Positions 23,907 to 33,231 are shown, counted from the stretch's first letter. The stretch is 42,580 nucleotides of DNA from Bacteroidales bacterium (GCA_017960905.1 JAGCYH010000033.1:1-42580); one strand, 5' to 3'. Numbers and translations are program-made. Notes: generated by a model from the letters alone, not told the origin.

Positions 23907-25229
23907 ATGAGACGATTTACATACATATTTATATTATTTGCTGTGCTTGCGCCTAAGGCGCAAGCGTCAGATGCCGCCGCACCCGACTCCACATTCCGCA
24001 AAGTCGGGTTTTCTTTCGGCGTGCTGCCCGCCATCGCCTACGACAATGACTTGGGCTTTCAGTACGGACTCTTGTCGAACCTCTACTGGTATGGCGACGG
24101 AACCGAGTACCCGCGCTACAACCACTCGCTCTACCTCGAGTGCAGCCGCTATGCGGCTGGCACGATGCTCGCCCGCGCCTATTTCGACTCGCGAACCTTC
24201 ATCCCGAAAACGCGCTTCACTGCCGATCTGACGTGGTTCGACGACCTTACGCTCGACTTCACAGGTTTCAACGGTGCCGAATCGGTCTACCGGCGCGAGT
24301 TTATCGACGAGGACGACCCGCTCTACCGCACTCGCATCTTCTACAAACATCAGCGCCAGATGACACGCCTGATGGTTTCGCTGCGACGCAAGTTCAACGA
24401 CGACTCGCCATTCTTCTGGCAGGCTGGCGCAACGGCTTTCAACATGAAAATCAGGAAGGTGAATCCCGACCGTCTGCGCGGCTCGTTCCCCGACGAGCCG
24501 ACGCTCTTCGAACACTACACCGATTGGGGCGTGATACGCCCCAAAGAGGTCGATGGCGGTTTCGAGACATACCTGCGTGGCGGTATCTGCGTCGATACGC
24601 GCGACAATGAGGCGTTCCCCACCAAAGGCGTTTGGACAGAGGCACTTATGGCCTATGCACCCGAATTCCTCTCGTCGGACAAAAACGGATATGGCAAACT
24701 GACGGTGTATCACCGTCAGTACTTCGACCTTTACAAGCAGCGACTTGTCTTCGCATACCGCGTGGCGTTGCAGCATAAGCTGTGGGGCCGCACGCCGTTC
24801 TACCTCTTGCCGCACTGGAACACCACGGTGCTCACTTCGGCCACTTCGCAGGGCTTGGGCGGAAGCAAGACGATGCGTGGCGTGGTGCGCAACCGCATCG
24901 TGGGTGACGGCTCGTTCATGGGCAACGCCGAGCTGAGATATATCTTCGCCCGCTTCATGCTCGACGGGCAGAGCTTCTCGATAGGCACCAACGTCTTTGC
25001 CGACTTCGGCATGGTGACGCAGAAATACGATATTGACACATCGAACGTTCCGTCAGAAGTTTACGCCGATTATTTCAGCCGAAAAAACGAAAAAATGCAC
25101 GTCAGCAGCGGCATCGGTCTGAAAATCGCGCTCAACACCAACTTCGTAGTCTCGATTGACTGGGGCCACGCACTCGATAAAAACGACGGTAAATCAGGAC
25201 TTTACGTTCTGATGAATTACCTGTTTTGA
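23907..25229 (+). CDS. Omp85/D15-like outer membrane protein
   Basis: A 440-residue protein. The ATG at 23907 gives MRRFTYIFILFAVLAPKAQA, a signal peptide; the open frame reaches further up to 23793, but that reading lacks a leader and covers the promoter. The rest is a beta barrel: GFSFGVLPAIAYDNDLGFQYG near the start, GGICVDTRDNEAFPTKGVWTE and LGGSKTMRGVVRNRIVGDGSFMGNAELRY further on, and a terminal VSIDWGHALDKNDGKSGLYVLMNYLF (parts quoted). This is the D15/BamA C-terminal barrel pattern without POTRA domains. Transport or assembly function in the outer membrane is likely, with unknown substrate. Confidence 0.82.
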   Translation: MRRFTYIFILFAVLAPKAQASDAAAPDSTFRKVGFSFGVLPAIAYDNDLGFQYGLLSNLYWYGDGTEYPRYNHSLYLECSRYAAGTMLARAYFDSRTFIPKTRFTADLTWFDDLTLDFTGFNGAESVYRREFIDEDDPLYRTRIFYKHQRQMTRLMVSLRRKFNDDSPFFWQAGATAFNMKIRKVNPDRLRGSFPDEPTLFEHYTDWGVIRPKEVDGGFETYLRGGICVDTRDNEAFPTKGVWTEALMAYAPEFLSSDKNGYGKLTVYHRQYFDLYKQRLVFAYRVALQHKLWGRTPFYLLPHWNTTVLTSATSQGLGGSKTMRGVVRNRIVGDGSFMGNAELRYIFARFMLDGQSFSIGTNVFADFGMVTQKYDIDTSNVPSEVYADYFSRKNEKMHVSSGIGLKIALNTNFVVSIDWGHALDKNDGKSGLYVLMNYLF

Positions 25230-25314
25230 TTCATGCGGCGCGTAGAACGAAGCGGCAAGTGTTAATTATTGGTCGTTATTTTTTATTTTTTAATTTTTAA
25301 TAGAATAAAAACAT

Positions 25315-25322
25315 TAACTTTG
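25315..25322 (+). promoter_or_regulatory. -7 promoter box of the pyrBI operon
   Basis: TAACTTTG, 26 bases before the leader ORF and about 150 bases before pyrB. No clear -33 box. Confidence 0.55.
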
Positions 25323-25347
25323 TCGGTATCAAAAAAGCTAAAGTCAG

Positions 25348-25431
25348 ATGGCTAAGAAAACGACATACGACGAGATTGGTTTGAAACAATTTAAACTATT
25401 GATATTCACGACCTTACACCTTCGGTGTTAA
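25348..25431 (+). CDS. Candidate pyrBI leader peptide
   Basis: A 27-codon frame, MAKKTTYDEIGLKQF followed by KLLIFTTLHLRC, lies between the pyr promoter and pyrB. Its stop codon (25429-25431) falls inside the following terminator hairpin. A translated leader overlapping a terminator is the layout of an attenuator, as known for enterobacterial pyrBI. Whether it is translated is not shown by the sequence. Confidence 0.45.
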   Translation: MAKKTTYDEIGLKQFKLLIFTTLHLRC

Positions 25432-25443
25432 GGTCGTTTTTTT
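25408..25443 (+). terminator. Terminator/attenuator hairpin before pyrB
   Basis: The arms acgaccttacacc and ggtgttaaggtcgt pair with one bulge, followed by T7. The hairpin lies 33 bases upstream of the pyrB start and overlaps the leader ORF end. Confidence 0.8.
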
Positions 25444-25475
25444 ATGTGGTGAAACGATTATAGCACAATATAAAT

Positions 25476-26387
25476 ATGATAAAGAACAAAAGTTTAGTGT
25501 CGATTAACGATTTCAGCAAAGATGAAATCCTGCGTATAATAGAATTGGCGGCCGACTTTGAGGCAAACCCCGACCAGCCTTTGTTGCGGGGCAAGGTGAT
25601 TGCGAGCCTGTTTTTCGAGCCGTCGACGCGCACACGTCTTAGTTTCGAGACGGCCATCAACCGCTTGGGCGCGCGTGTGATAGGTTTTTCCGACGTCAAT
25701 GCGACGTCGGCCACCAAGGGCGAGACGCTCAAAGACACCATAATAATGGTGAGCAACTACGCCGACCTTATTGTCATGCGGCACCCTCTTGAGGGCGCCG
25801 CACGCTACGCCTCGGAACAGTCGAGAGTGCCCATTGTCAATGCCGGCGACGGCGCCAATCAGCACCCCTCGCAGACGCTGCTCGACATGTTTTCGATTTC
25901 GAAGACGCAAGGCCACCTCGACAACCTCAAAATAGCCATGGTGGGCGACCTGAAATACGGCCGCACCGTGCATTCGCTGCTGATGGCAATGTCGTATTTC
26001 AATCCGAAATTCTACTTCGTGGCACCCGACGAACTCAAAATGCCGCAAGAGTACAAAACCTTCCTCGATGAGAAAGGTATTGAGTATGAAGAACATACCG
26101 ACATGGCCGACGTGTTGCCCGAAGCCGATATTCTCTACATGACGCGTGTGCAGAAAGAGCGTTTCTCCGACTTGCTCGAATACGAAAAAGTGAAAAACAC
26201 TTACGTGCTGCGCAACTCGATGCTCGATGCCACAAAACCCAACCTGAAAGTGCTTCACCCGCTGCCGCGTGTGAATGAGATCTCGACCGATGTCGACCAG
26301 AATCCGAAGGCTTATTACTTCAAGCAAGCCGAAAACGGTGTCTATACTCGTATGGCCATCATTGCTTCGATATTGGGTGTGAAATAA
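25476..26387 (+). CDS. pyrB: Aspartate carbamoyltransferase, catalytic subunit
   Basis: A 303-residue enzyme of normal family length. The carbamoyl phosphate motif [12 protein letters not shown] (about 46-57) and the aspartate-binding region are intact: [27 protein letters not shown] and [12 protein letters not shown]. It makes N-carbamoyl-aspartate in the first committed step of pyrimidine synthesis. It is the first full gene of an operon with pyrI and a flavin reductase, behind a candidate attenuator. Confidence 0.97.
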   Translation: MIKNKSLVSINDFSKDEILRIIELAADFEANPDQPLLRGKVIASLFFEPSTRTRLSFETAINRLGARVIGFSDVNATSATKGETLKDTIIMVSNYADLIVMRHPLEGAARYASEQSRVPIVNAGDGANQHPSQTLLDMFSISKTQGHLDNLKIAMVGDLKYGRTVHSLLMAMSYFNPKFYFVAPDELKMPQEYKTFLDEKGIEYEEHTDMADVLPEADILYMTRVQKERFSDLLEYEKVKNTYVLRNSMLDATKPNLKVLHPLPRVNEISTDVDQNPKAYYFKQAENGVYTRMAIIASILGVK

Positions 26388-26421
26388 ATGTTTAATAATT
26401 TGTAAATGAGCATTTTATACA

Positions 26422-26877
26422 ATGGAACAAAAAGAGCTTAAAGTCAGTGCCATTAAAAATGGCACTGTTATAGACCACATACCGGCCCACAACCTTTTCA
26501 AAGTAATTTCGCTGCTGGGTCTGGCCGACATTCCGAACCAGATTACGTTCGGCACCAACCTCGAAAGCCACAAGCTGGGGCGCAAAAGCATTATCAAAGT
26601 GGCAGACAAATTCTTTGCCGACGACGAGATAAACAAAATAGCACTCGTAGCGCCACAGGCTAAACTGAACATCATTCGCGACTACGAAGTGATTGAGAAA
26701 AAGCAAGTTACGATACCCGATGAGGTTGTCGGATACGTGCGTTGCTTCAACCCCAAGTGCATCACCAACCACGAGCACATCACCACACGTTTCAGTGTGG
26801 TGAGCAAGGACCCGCTTGAGCTTAAATGCCACTATTGTGAGAAAGTTACGTCGGAAAAAGAAATGGTGATAATCTGA
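26422..26877 (+). CDS. pyrI: Aspartate carbamoyltransferase, regulatory subunit
   Basis: A 151-residue protein. The N-terminal nucleotide-binding domain begins LKVSAIKNGTVIDHIPAHN. The C-terminal zinc site has four Cys in CFNPKC and CHYC. It joins PyrB into the allosteric holoenzyme and binds CTP/ATP. It starts 34 bases after pyrB and its TGA overlaps the ATG of the next gene by one base. Confidence 0.97.
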   Translation: MEQKELKVSAIKNGTVIDHIPAHNLFKVISLLGLADIPNQITFGTNLESHKLGRKSIIKVADKFFADDEINKIALVAPQAKLNIIRDYEVIEKKQVTIPDEVVGYVRCFNPKCITNHEHITTRFSVVSKDPLELKCHYCEKVTSEKEMVII

Positions 26878-27461
26878 TGGGACGACAGAACTGGCGGCCG
26901 GGCAACCAACTTTATCCATTACCTGCGGTAATGGTGAGCGTGGGCGATGCGCCCGAAAACTACAACATAATAACCGTTTCGTGGACCGGAACAATATGTT
27001 CCGATCCCGCAATGTGCTATATATCAGTGCGTCCCGAGCGTCATTCGTACGAGATAATAAAGCGCACGGGTGAATTTGTGATAAACCTGACCACCGAGCA
27101 GCTCGCCTTCGCCACCGACTGGTGCGGTGTGCGTTCGGGGCGCGAGGTCGACAAATTCGCCGAGATGCGGCTGACGCCTGTCGCATCGCACGTAGTGCGA
27201 TGCCCTTCGATAGCCGAGTCGCCCGTAAGCATCGAGTGCCGCGTGAAGCAGATTATTCCGCTCGGCACTCACGATATGTTCGTTGCCAACGTGGTGAATG
27301 TCAGTGCCGATGACCAGTACATCGACCCGGCGACGGGTGCGTTCGATCTTAGCAAAGCGCATCCGCTTTGCTACTCGCACGGCAAATACTACGCTTTGGG
27401 CCGCGAGATAGGCCACTTCGGCTTCTCAGTGAAGAAGAAGAAAAAGAAAGGGAAGAAATAG
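26877..27461 (+). CDS. Flavin reductase family protein
   Basis: A 194-residue protein of the flavin reductase-like FMN-binding family: LYPLPAVMVSVGD, NIITVSWTGTICSDPAMCYISV, RHSYEIIKRTGEFVINL and GTHDMFVANVVNV. The C terminus is Lys-rich (KKKKKKGKK). It binds FMN and probably reduces a flavin or another substrate. The start overlaps the pyrI stop, so it is in the pyr operon; a link to pyrimidine metabolism is suggested only by position. A terminator follows. Confidence 0.88.
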   Translation: MGRQNWRPGNQLYPLPAVMVSVGDAPENYNIITVSWTGTICSDPAMCYISVRPERHSYEIIKRTGEFVINLTTEQLAFATDWCGVRSGREVDKFAEMRLTPVASHVVRCPSIAESPVSIECRVKQIIPLGTHDMFVANVVNVSADDQYIDPATGAFDLSKAHPLCYSHGKYYALGREIGHFGFSVKKKKKKGKK

Positions 27462-27465
27462 AGTG

Positions 27466-27495
27466 GGGACGCGGCAAGCCGCGTCCCTTTTTTTT
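27466..27495 (+). terminator. Terminator of the pyr operon
   Basis: The arms gggacgcggc and gccgcgtccc with an aa loop are followed by T8. The T-run touches the stop codon of convergent hicB. Confidence 0.92.
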
Positions 27496-27904
27496 ATAAC
27501 GCTAAAAAAGATGCTCCGATTTCGTGAAGCCCCTTCAGTATTCTGTCGCGTTGCGCCTGCCGCGGTTGTGATACCGAATTGGCATAATGCGAGAGTTGCG
27601 CATGCCGAATTCCTGTTATTCTGCTTATAGCCGCCAATGTAGTGTATTGCTGGGCTTCGTGCAGTATAGCGCTTATTCGTTTTTCAAAAACGATTTCATA
27701 TTTGCCATCACGTATGGCATCAGGAAGCGTGTCGCCGTCGTTCAAACACCCTTCGATATGGAATGCCAGCGACTGTGCGGTCTCTTGCTTTAATTCGGCA
27801 AATGTTTTTGCAGTAGAGAGTACTACGCCGTTGATTCGCGAATCTTCTATGTACGAAGCGTAATTGCGCCCGCACCAATCTACCATTGCTTTTATCTTTT
27901 CCAT
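27494..27904 (-). CDS. hicB: HicB-like antitoxin
   Basis: A 136-residue protein. The N-terminal half has the degenerate RNase H-like HicB fold (MVDWCGRNYASYIED and GVVLSTAKTFAEL). The C-terminal half is a helix-turn-helix (TTLAAISRITGIRHAQLSHY). It neutralises HicA and represses the operon. It starts 4 bases after hicA, on the same strand. Confidence 0.85.
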   Translation of the reverse strand: MEKIKAMVDWCGRNYASYIEDSRINGVVLSTAKTFAELKQETAQSLAFHIEGCLNDGDTLPDAIRDGKYEIVFEKRISAILHEAQQYTTLAAISRITGIRHAQLSHYANSVSQPRQAQRDRILKGLHEIGASFLAL

Positions 27905-27908
27905 AGTT

Positions 27909-28106
27909 CTATTGTTTCCAACCTGCTTGTTTAAAAATACTACTCAAACAAAAAGCATCTAAATCGTCTGAAAGTTTCTTATTTACAGTTACTTTCCCCT
28001 TTTTAGTCGGATGCTTATACTGTCGATGGTTGCCTTTGATATACGCCAAATACCAACCATCTTTTTCAAGCATTTTTATTATTTCTCTGACTTTCTTTGT
28101 CTTCAT
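27909..28106 (-). CDS. hicA: HicA-like mRNA interferase toxin
   Basis: A 65-residue protein with KKVREIIKMLEKDGWYLAYIKG, the active-site GNHRQYKHP (catalytic His) and a C-terminal SSIFKQAGW. HicA is a double-stranded RNA-binding-fold toxin that cleaves mRNA and inhibits translation. The full-length gene and intact His suggest an active toxin. Its promoter carries a palindrome at 28128-28149. Confidence 0.9.
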   Translation of the reverse strand: MKTKKVREIIKMLEKDGWYLAYIKGNHRQYKHPTKKGKVTVNKKLSDDLDAFCLSSIFKQAGWKQ

Positions 28107-28122
28107 GCTTTTTGTTTTACGA

Positions 28123-28149
28123 CAAAAATAGTATTAATTTTAATACTAT
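28123..28149 (-). promoter_or_regulatory. hicAB promoter and palindromic operator
   Basis: A TATTTTTG -7 box on the minus strand (28123-28130) overlaps a perfect palindrome atagtattaa-tt-ttaatactat (28128-28149). This is a likely HicB binding site. Confidence 0.65.
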
Positions 28150-28207
28150 ACAAATGTTTTTTCCGAAAATTTATATGATGGAAGAGAAAAGAATACCAAA
28201 ACAACAA

Positions 28208-28242
28208 GCGAGGCTGTCCGAATTCACTTCGGACAGCCTCGC
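28208..28242 (-). terminator. glyA terminator hairpin
   Basis: Perfect 15-base arms (28208-28222 and 28228-28242) with a 5-base loop lie 27 bases after the glyA stop. The following minus-strand sequence is only moderately T-rich. Confidence 0.7.
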
Positions 28243-28269
28243 GTTTGTTTATAAAAAATGAAAAAACTA

Positions 28270-29550
28270 TTACCAAGCGAACATCGGGCGTGGCTGCATC
28301 ATAGCGTTCACGTCGGCTTTGACAGCTTTTATAACAGCTTCATTCTCAGGGTCGGCAAGTACGCGGTCGATCATATCGACGATGGTGTACATGTCGGCCT
28401 CTTTGAGGCCGCGTGTGGTGATGGCCGGTGTGCCAAGGCGCAGACCGCTGGTCTGCATTGCCGAACGAGTGTCGAACGGAACGAGGTTCATGTTCACCGT
28501 GATGTCGGCTGCCACGAGAGCTTTCTCGGCCACTTTACCCGTGAGTTCCGGATATTTCGGTCGGAGGTCGACAAGCATTGAGTGGTTGTCGGTGCCGCCC
28601 GAAACGATGTAGAAGCCTTTGTCCATCATGCCTTTAGCCAATGCGGCTGCATTGGCTTTCACTTGCTGCTGATAAACTTTGAACTCAGGTGTGAGGGCTT
28701 CGCCGAAAGCAACGGCTTTGGCTGCTATCACGTGTTCGAGTGGTCCGCCCTGTTGGCCGGGGAACACAGCCGAATTGATGAGTGAGCCCATTGAGCGTAT
28801 TTCGCCTTTTTTGGTTGTTTTGCCAAACGGATTGGGGAAATCTTTGCCCATGAGTATGATACCGCCGCGCGGACCGCGCAGCGTCTTATGTGTGGTCGAT
28901 GTAACGATGTCGGCATATTTCACTGGGTTATCAAGCAAGCCGGCAGCGATAAGACCTGCAGGGTGAGCCATGTCGATCATAAGCAGAGCGCCGCAGGCGT
29001 CGGCTATCTTGCGCATACGGGCGTAGTCCCATTCGCGGCTGTAGGCCGAGCCACCGCCGATAATCAATTTCGGTTTCTCGCGCATTGCTATCTCTTCCAT
29101 CTCGTCGTAATCGACGCGGCCGGTCTCTTTGTTGAGGTGGTAGGCGCAAGGCTGGTAGATGATACCTGATGTGTTGACAGCCGAACCATGTGAGAGGTGG
29201 CCGCCGTGCGAGAGGTCGAGACCCATGAACTTGTCGCCGGGCTTAAGCACGGCGAGCAATACAGCGGCGTTGGCCTGTGCGCCTGAGTGAGGCTGCACGT
29301 TGGCGTACTCGGCACCGTAGATTTTCTTGAGGCGTTCGATAGCCAGTGTTTCAACTTCATCAACGACCTCGCAGCCGCCGTAGTGACGTTTGCCGGGATA
29401 GCCTTCGGCATACTTGTTGGTGAGGCATGAGCCCATTGCCTGCATTACCTGATCACTCACAAAGTTTTCGGAAGCAATCATCTCTATACCACGCTTTTGG
29501 CGGGCGTGTTCCTTTTCGATAAGGTCGAAAATTTCGTTGTCTTTATTCAT
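28270..29550 (-). CDS. glyA: Serine hydroxymethyltransferase
   Basis: A 426-residue PLP enzyme, full length. The PLP lysine motif is in [15 protein letters not shown], and substrate/cofactor regions [30 protein letters not shown] and [10 protein letters not shown] are intact. It interconverts serine and glycine with tetrahydrofolate and supplies one-carbon units. It is a single-gene unit with its own promoter box and terminator. Confidence 0.97.
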   Translation of the reverse strand: MNKDNEIFDLIEKEHARQKRGIEMIASENFVSDQVMQAMGSCLTNKYAEGYPGKRHYGGCEVVDEVETLAIERLKKIYGAEYANVQPHSGAQANAAVLLAVLKPGDKFMGLDLSHGGHLSHGSAVNTSGIIYQPCAYHLNKETGRVDYDEMEEIAMREKPKLIIGGGSAYSREWDYARMRKIADACGALLMIDMAHPAGLIAAGLLDNPVKYADIVTSTTHKTLRGPRGGIILMGKDFPNPFGKTTKKGEIRSMGSLINSAVFPGQQGGPLEHVIAAKAVAFGEALTPEFKVYQQQVKANAAALAKGMMDKGFYIVSGGTDNHSMLVDLRPKYPELTGKVAEKALVAADITVNMNLVPFDTRSAMQTSGLRLGTPAITTRGLKEADMYTIVDMIDRVLADPENEAVIKAVKADVNAMMQPRPMFAW

Positions 29551-29575
29551 TTTTTGTGTTATTGATTTTAAGCTG

Positions 29576-29583
29576 CAAAGGTA
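29576..29583 (-). promoter_or_regulatory. -7 promoter box of glyA
   Basis: TACCTTTG on the minus strand, 25 bases before the glyA ATG. Confidence 0.6.
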
Positions 29584-29780
29584 AGCATTGATTTTAATTT
29601 TTCGAAATATATGACTTGTTATTTTTTTATCAAAAACAATAACCGTAACTGGCTTATATATAGCGTTTTATACTTATTATTGTGCGTTCGCTGTCATAAA
29701 GCTACGCGCGACGGATTGTCGGCTGTGGGCTTCGTTGGTGCAAACTGACGCAAAAATTGCGCAACCACAAAAACTTTTTT

Positions 29781-29788
29781 TAATTTTG
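29781..29788 (+). promoter_or_regulatory. -7 promoter box of the membrane protein operon
   Basis: TAATTTTG, 25 bases before ATG 29814. The rest of 29584-29780 holds no gene that I can support. Confidence 0.6.
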
Positions 29789-29813
29789 CCAAAAAGAAAA
29801 AAAGAACAATTCG

Positions 29814-30269
29814 ATGGACGAAAAATATAGGAAACTGCGCACTATTCTGATAGTCTTCGGTTCGCTGAGCCTTGTGGCTTCGGTTGTATCCGTTTTTTAC
29901 GACCTTATACTCATGGCCACGCCGCCCGAAATGATGACCGAAATACTCGCACAGGCCAAGGAGATGACCAAGAATCTGCAAGGTACCGAGCTTAAACCCG
30001 AGCAGGAACAATTGTTCTACACGATGCTCGAATATGCCAAGTATCACCTGATTTTCAATGTGTTGGAAATTGCCGGTGTGATTATGATGCTCGCAAAACG
30101 TTATGCTGGTTTTCATGTTTATGCCGCTTCGCAAATTGCAATATGCGGTATAATTTACTTGGCTATGGGCATGGGCGGACTGCTTATTATTGTCATCAGC
30201 CTGTTCTGCATATTGATTTATCGTAACCTGACAAAACAGATTGAGCAGTGTCAAGAGCCGCAGCAATGA
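29814..30269 (+). CDS. Small membrane protein of unknown function
   Basis: A 151-residue protein with about three or four membrane spans: ILIVFGSLSLVASVVSVFYDLIL (near the N terminus), LIFNVLEIAGVIMML, and YAASQIAICGIIYLAMGMGGLLIIVISLFCILIY (parts given). Between spans 1 and 2 is a charged loop (MMTEILAQAKEMTKNLQG). I do not recognise the family. Its TGA overlaps the ATG of the following large gene (ATGA), so the two are translationally coupled and may work together. Confidence 0.8.
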   Translation: MDEKYRKLRTILIVFGSLSLVASVVSVFYDLILMATPPEMMTEILAQAKEMTKNLQGTELKPEQEQLFYTMLEYAKYHLIFNVLEIAGVIMMLAKRYAGFHVYAASQIAICGIIYLAMGMGGLLIIVISLFCILIYRNLTKQIEQCQEPQQ

Positions 30270-33190
30270 TATCGTTGAAGCGACTTTTGTTGCTGGTATT
30301 CTGTTGTGCTTCAGTATTTTGTACGGTCGAAGCGCAATACCATACCACGGGTGCCGACCCGTGGAGTGTGCGGTTTCGTCAGATGAACAGGCAACGCTAC
30401 CGACTTATTTACGACGAGCCGCTTTTGCCTACGGCAAAAGTGCTCGCATCGATGATGGATACCGTAGTGAAATACGACTGGCTATCAATGCATTACCAGC
30501 CAAAGCGCATCGACGTGGTGCTGCACTCACGCATGGCATATTCCAACGGCCTTGTGTCGTGGGCGCCAAGCCGGCTCGAGATGTACACGTACCCGACACT
30601 GGGCGAAGACTGCGTACCGTGGCTTCAGCACCTTGCCATTCACGAGTACCGCCATGTGGTGCAGTCTGACATGGTGCGAACCGGATTCACCAAAGGCCTC
30701 TATTATGTGTTTGGCGAACAGGCGATAGGTCTGGTACTCGGCCTTTACGCGCCCAGATGGCTTCTCGAGGGCGATGCCGTGGCGCAGGAAACTGCGCTCA
30801 CGCATGGCGGCCGAGGCCGGACGGCCACTTTCGAGCAAGAGTTCAGGGCCATATCGCTGATGCGTCGCAATCCTACTTACGACGAGGCCTACAACGGTTC
30901 GCTCAAATGGCAGTACCCAAACTACTATCACATGGGTTATCTGACGGTGAGCGCCACACGGCTTCGATACGGGCAAAATCTTTGGGCTAATGCGCTCACT
31001 TACAGCGGAAAAGTAAGTTGGTCGATTACGCCGTTCAACCGCTCTCTGCGGCGGCAGACGGGCAAAAAACGCGTTGCTCTCTACAACGAATCTGTTGATT
31101 GGTGGAAGGAACAATGGCTTCGACAAGATAGTAGTATAGTCGAAACGGCTTATAATGAGCATATTACGCAGAGAGATTACTACGATGAATATGTTTCGCC
31201 ACGCCTATGGCGTGGCAATATTGTGGCATATAAGACATCGCCCGAAATGATTGAGCGACTGGTAGTTGTAGACGACGACGGCAAGGAACGCACATTGCAT
31301 GTTACTTCGCCGCGCAACGAAAGCGACTTCGACATTGTGGGCGACACCATTGTGTGGTGCGAGCGGCGCGCACATACTCGCTGGGAGAACGCCGCCGAAA
31401 GCTGCATTATGATAGGAAATTTGCCGAAAGGCAAATTTCACCGTCTGACGCGTAAAGGCTTCTATGCCAGTCCGTCGCTCTCGGCCGACGGACGAATGAT
31501 AGCTGTGGTGCGCACCGACACGTGCAACAACCAGCATCTCAGCGTCATCAGCACCGAAGGTGCTGATTTGTCGGACCGCACGTTCGGCTGCGCCGAAAAC
31601 ATCGCTTCGCCTTGCTGGCTCGACAACCGAACCCTCGCGTTCATTCTTATTTCGCCCGAAGGGAAAAGTGTCAATATGTATAATATTGATACAAAGGAAA
31701 TTACACCAATTACAGAGCCTGTTTTCTCAAACGTTAGCCATCTGACGGCGCACGGTGGCAGGCTCTATTTTGCCAACGACAGCACTGGCGTGAACAACAT
31801 TTACACGCTGAGTCTGAGCGACAGTAGGGTAGAGCGCATCACGTCGGCACGCTTCGGTGCCGACTGGCCTTACGTGAGCGGCGATACGCTCTACTATGCC
31901 GACTATTCCGACCGAGGCTACAAAATAGTATCGACGAACGTCGATACGCGCGCAACTGATTCGCCCACAGCGCCTTTGCTCGCTGTGGCTGACAAACTCA
32001 CCGAGCTCGAAGGCGGTGCGCTCAACTTCTCGTATCAGGCCGACAGCGCAGCTACCGACCATACTTTCTCGCGCTTCAATGTGGTTAATTTCCACAGTTG
32101 GGGACCGATAATAATAACCAAAAAACACGACGTGCGCTCTGGCGTGGCGGTTGCCTCGCAGGACCTGCGAGGCACTACTATAATAAGTGCCGGCTTCCAC
32201 TTCGACGACGATTACAGCGACGAAGCGCTCTTTGCATCAGTAACTTACAACGCGCTTTTCCCGAAAATTTCGCTCGACGCGTCGTGGGGATACGAGAAGT
32301 ACGATTTCGACGGAATGTTCGCCACCACAAAGTCCACCGTCCTGACGCGCCTTACATGCCACGACCGCAAAGACATTTACAAACTCAGCGCCACAATCAG
32401 TCAGCCGCTAACTTTCAACAGCGGCGCCTGGCTCCGACAGATTGAACCGTCGGTGTCCGGCTCGCTGAATAAAGAGACTGGTATTGAGTACACTGCGCAG
32501 GATTTCAGGCAAAACCAACAGGGAAAAATAATAGGCCGGAGTGTGGTGTCGAAGCTGCGCACGCCCGACATAGCCTATCGCGAGGTCAACGGGTCGCTCT
32601 ATATGCATCTGCTCAGACGCATGGCCGTGCGCGACATCGGGTACCGATGTGGAGTGTATGCTCAGCTGTTTTATGTTAAATCGTTCGACGATAAGGACTT
32701 AGGCTCGTGTCATGGTTTTATGTCGGGCATATATATGCCCGGCTTTGCAAGGCATCATCAGATCGCTGTCGCGTTTCACGCGCAGCGGAAAAACATAGGT
32801 GAGTCGTACCGCGAGATAACAGGTAAAACGCTGAAAGACAGCTACAACGACGTTATTCCTATTGCGCGTGGCTATAGCCACACGCCCAATACCGACTTGC
32901 GCACCATCAGATTCAACTACAACATGCCGCTTCTCTATCCCGACCTGAGCATTGGCGGACTGACCTACATAAAACGCATCTCGGCCAACACGTTTTTCGA
33001 CATCACCGATGGCCGTTACGACCACAACAACACCGAATATACATTTAATTATAAATCGGTCGGAACTGAGCTGACAGCTCTAACTCACTGGCTCAGACTG
33101 TATTTTCCGATAACTGTCGGTTGCCGCGTGAGCTACCGCTTCGAAGACCGCAAAGTCAGAAACAACCTTCTGCTATCAATCAGTTTCTGA
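30266..33190 (+). CDS. Large gluzincin-like metallopeptidase/propeller/barrel protein
   Basis: A 974-residue protein. The ATG at 30266 gives a signal peptide (ISLKRLLLLVFCCASVFC..EAQ). Residues ~25-270 look like a zinc peptidase of the MA clan: HEYRH at 126-130 and WLLEGDAVAQE with the third ligand Glu171. A middle part (about 290-570) has TolB-like propeller repeats (FYASPSLSADGRMIAVVRTD; GRLYFANDSTGVNNIYTLSL). The last ~350 residues are beta-strand-rich and end LLLSISF, as in outer membrane barrels. The combined architecture points to a surface or periplasmic protease anchored in the outer membrane; substrate unknown. It overlaps the preceding membrane protein gene. Confidence 0.75.
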   Translation: MISLKRLLLLVFCCASVFCTVEAQYHTTGADPWSVRFRQMNRQRYRLIYDEPLLPTAKVLASMMDTVVKYDWLSMHYQPKRIDVVLHSRMAYSNGLVSWAPSRLEMYTYPTLGEDCVPWLQHLAIHEYRHVVQSDMVRTGFTKGLYYVFGEQAIGLVLGLYAPRWLLEGDAVAQETALTHGGRGRTATFEQEFRAISLMRRNPTYDEAYNGSLKWQYPNYYHMGYLTVSATRLRYGQNLWANALTYSGKVSWSITPFNRSLRRQTGKKRVALYNESVDWWKEQWLRQDSSIVETAYNEHITQRDYYDEYVSPRLWRGNIVAYKTSPEMIERLVVVDDDGKERTLHVTSPRNESDFDIVGDTIVWCERRAHTRWENAAESCIMIGNLPKGKFHRLTRKGFYASPSLSADGRMIAVVRTDTCNNQHLSVISTEGADLSDRTFGCAENIASPCWLDNRTLAFILISPEGKSVNMYNIDTKEITPITEPVFSNVSHLTAHGGRLYFANDSTGVNNIYTLSLSDSRVERITSARFGADWPYVSGDTLYYADYSDRGYKIVSTNVDTRATDSPTAPLLAVADKLTELEGGALNFSYQADSAATDHTFSRFNVVNFHSWGPIIITKKHDVRSGVAVASQDLRGTTIISAGFHFDDDYSDEALFASVTYNALFPKISLDASWGYEKYDFDGMFATTKSTVLTRLTCHDRKDIYKLSATISQPLTFNSGAWLRQIEPSVSGSLNKETGIEYTAQDFRQNQQGKIIGRSVVSKLRTPDIAYREVNGSLYMHLLRRMAVRDIGYRCGVYAQLFYVKSFDDKDLGSCHGFMSGIYMPGFARHHQIAVAFHAQRKNIGESYREITGKTLKDSYNDVIPIARGYSHTPNTDLRTIRFNYNMPLLYPDLSIGGLTYIKRISANTFFDITDGRYDHNNTEYTFNYKSVGTELTALTHWLRLYFPITVGCRVSYRFEDRKVRNNLLLSISF

Positions 33191-33231
33191 CTGGCTTTGT
33201 TACATTTAACATTGTTTGTGCTGAAACGCCC

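Noticed and set aside
29584..29780. Possible small gene or tRNA between glyA and the membrane protein gene
   Set aside because: No cloverleaf or supported open frame was found; only AT-rich sequence and the downstream promoter box.
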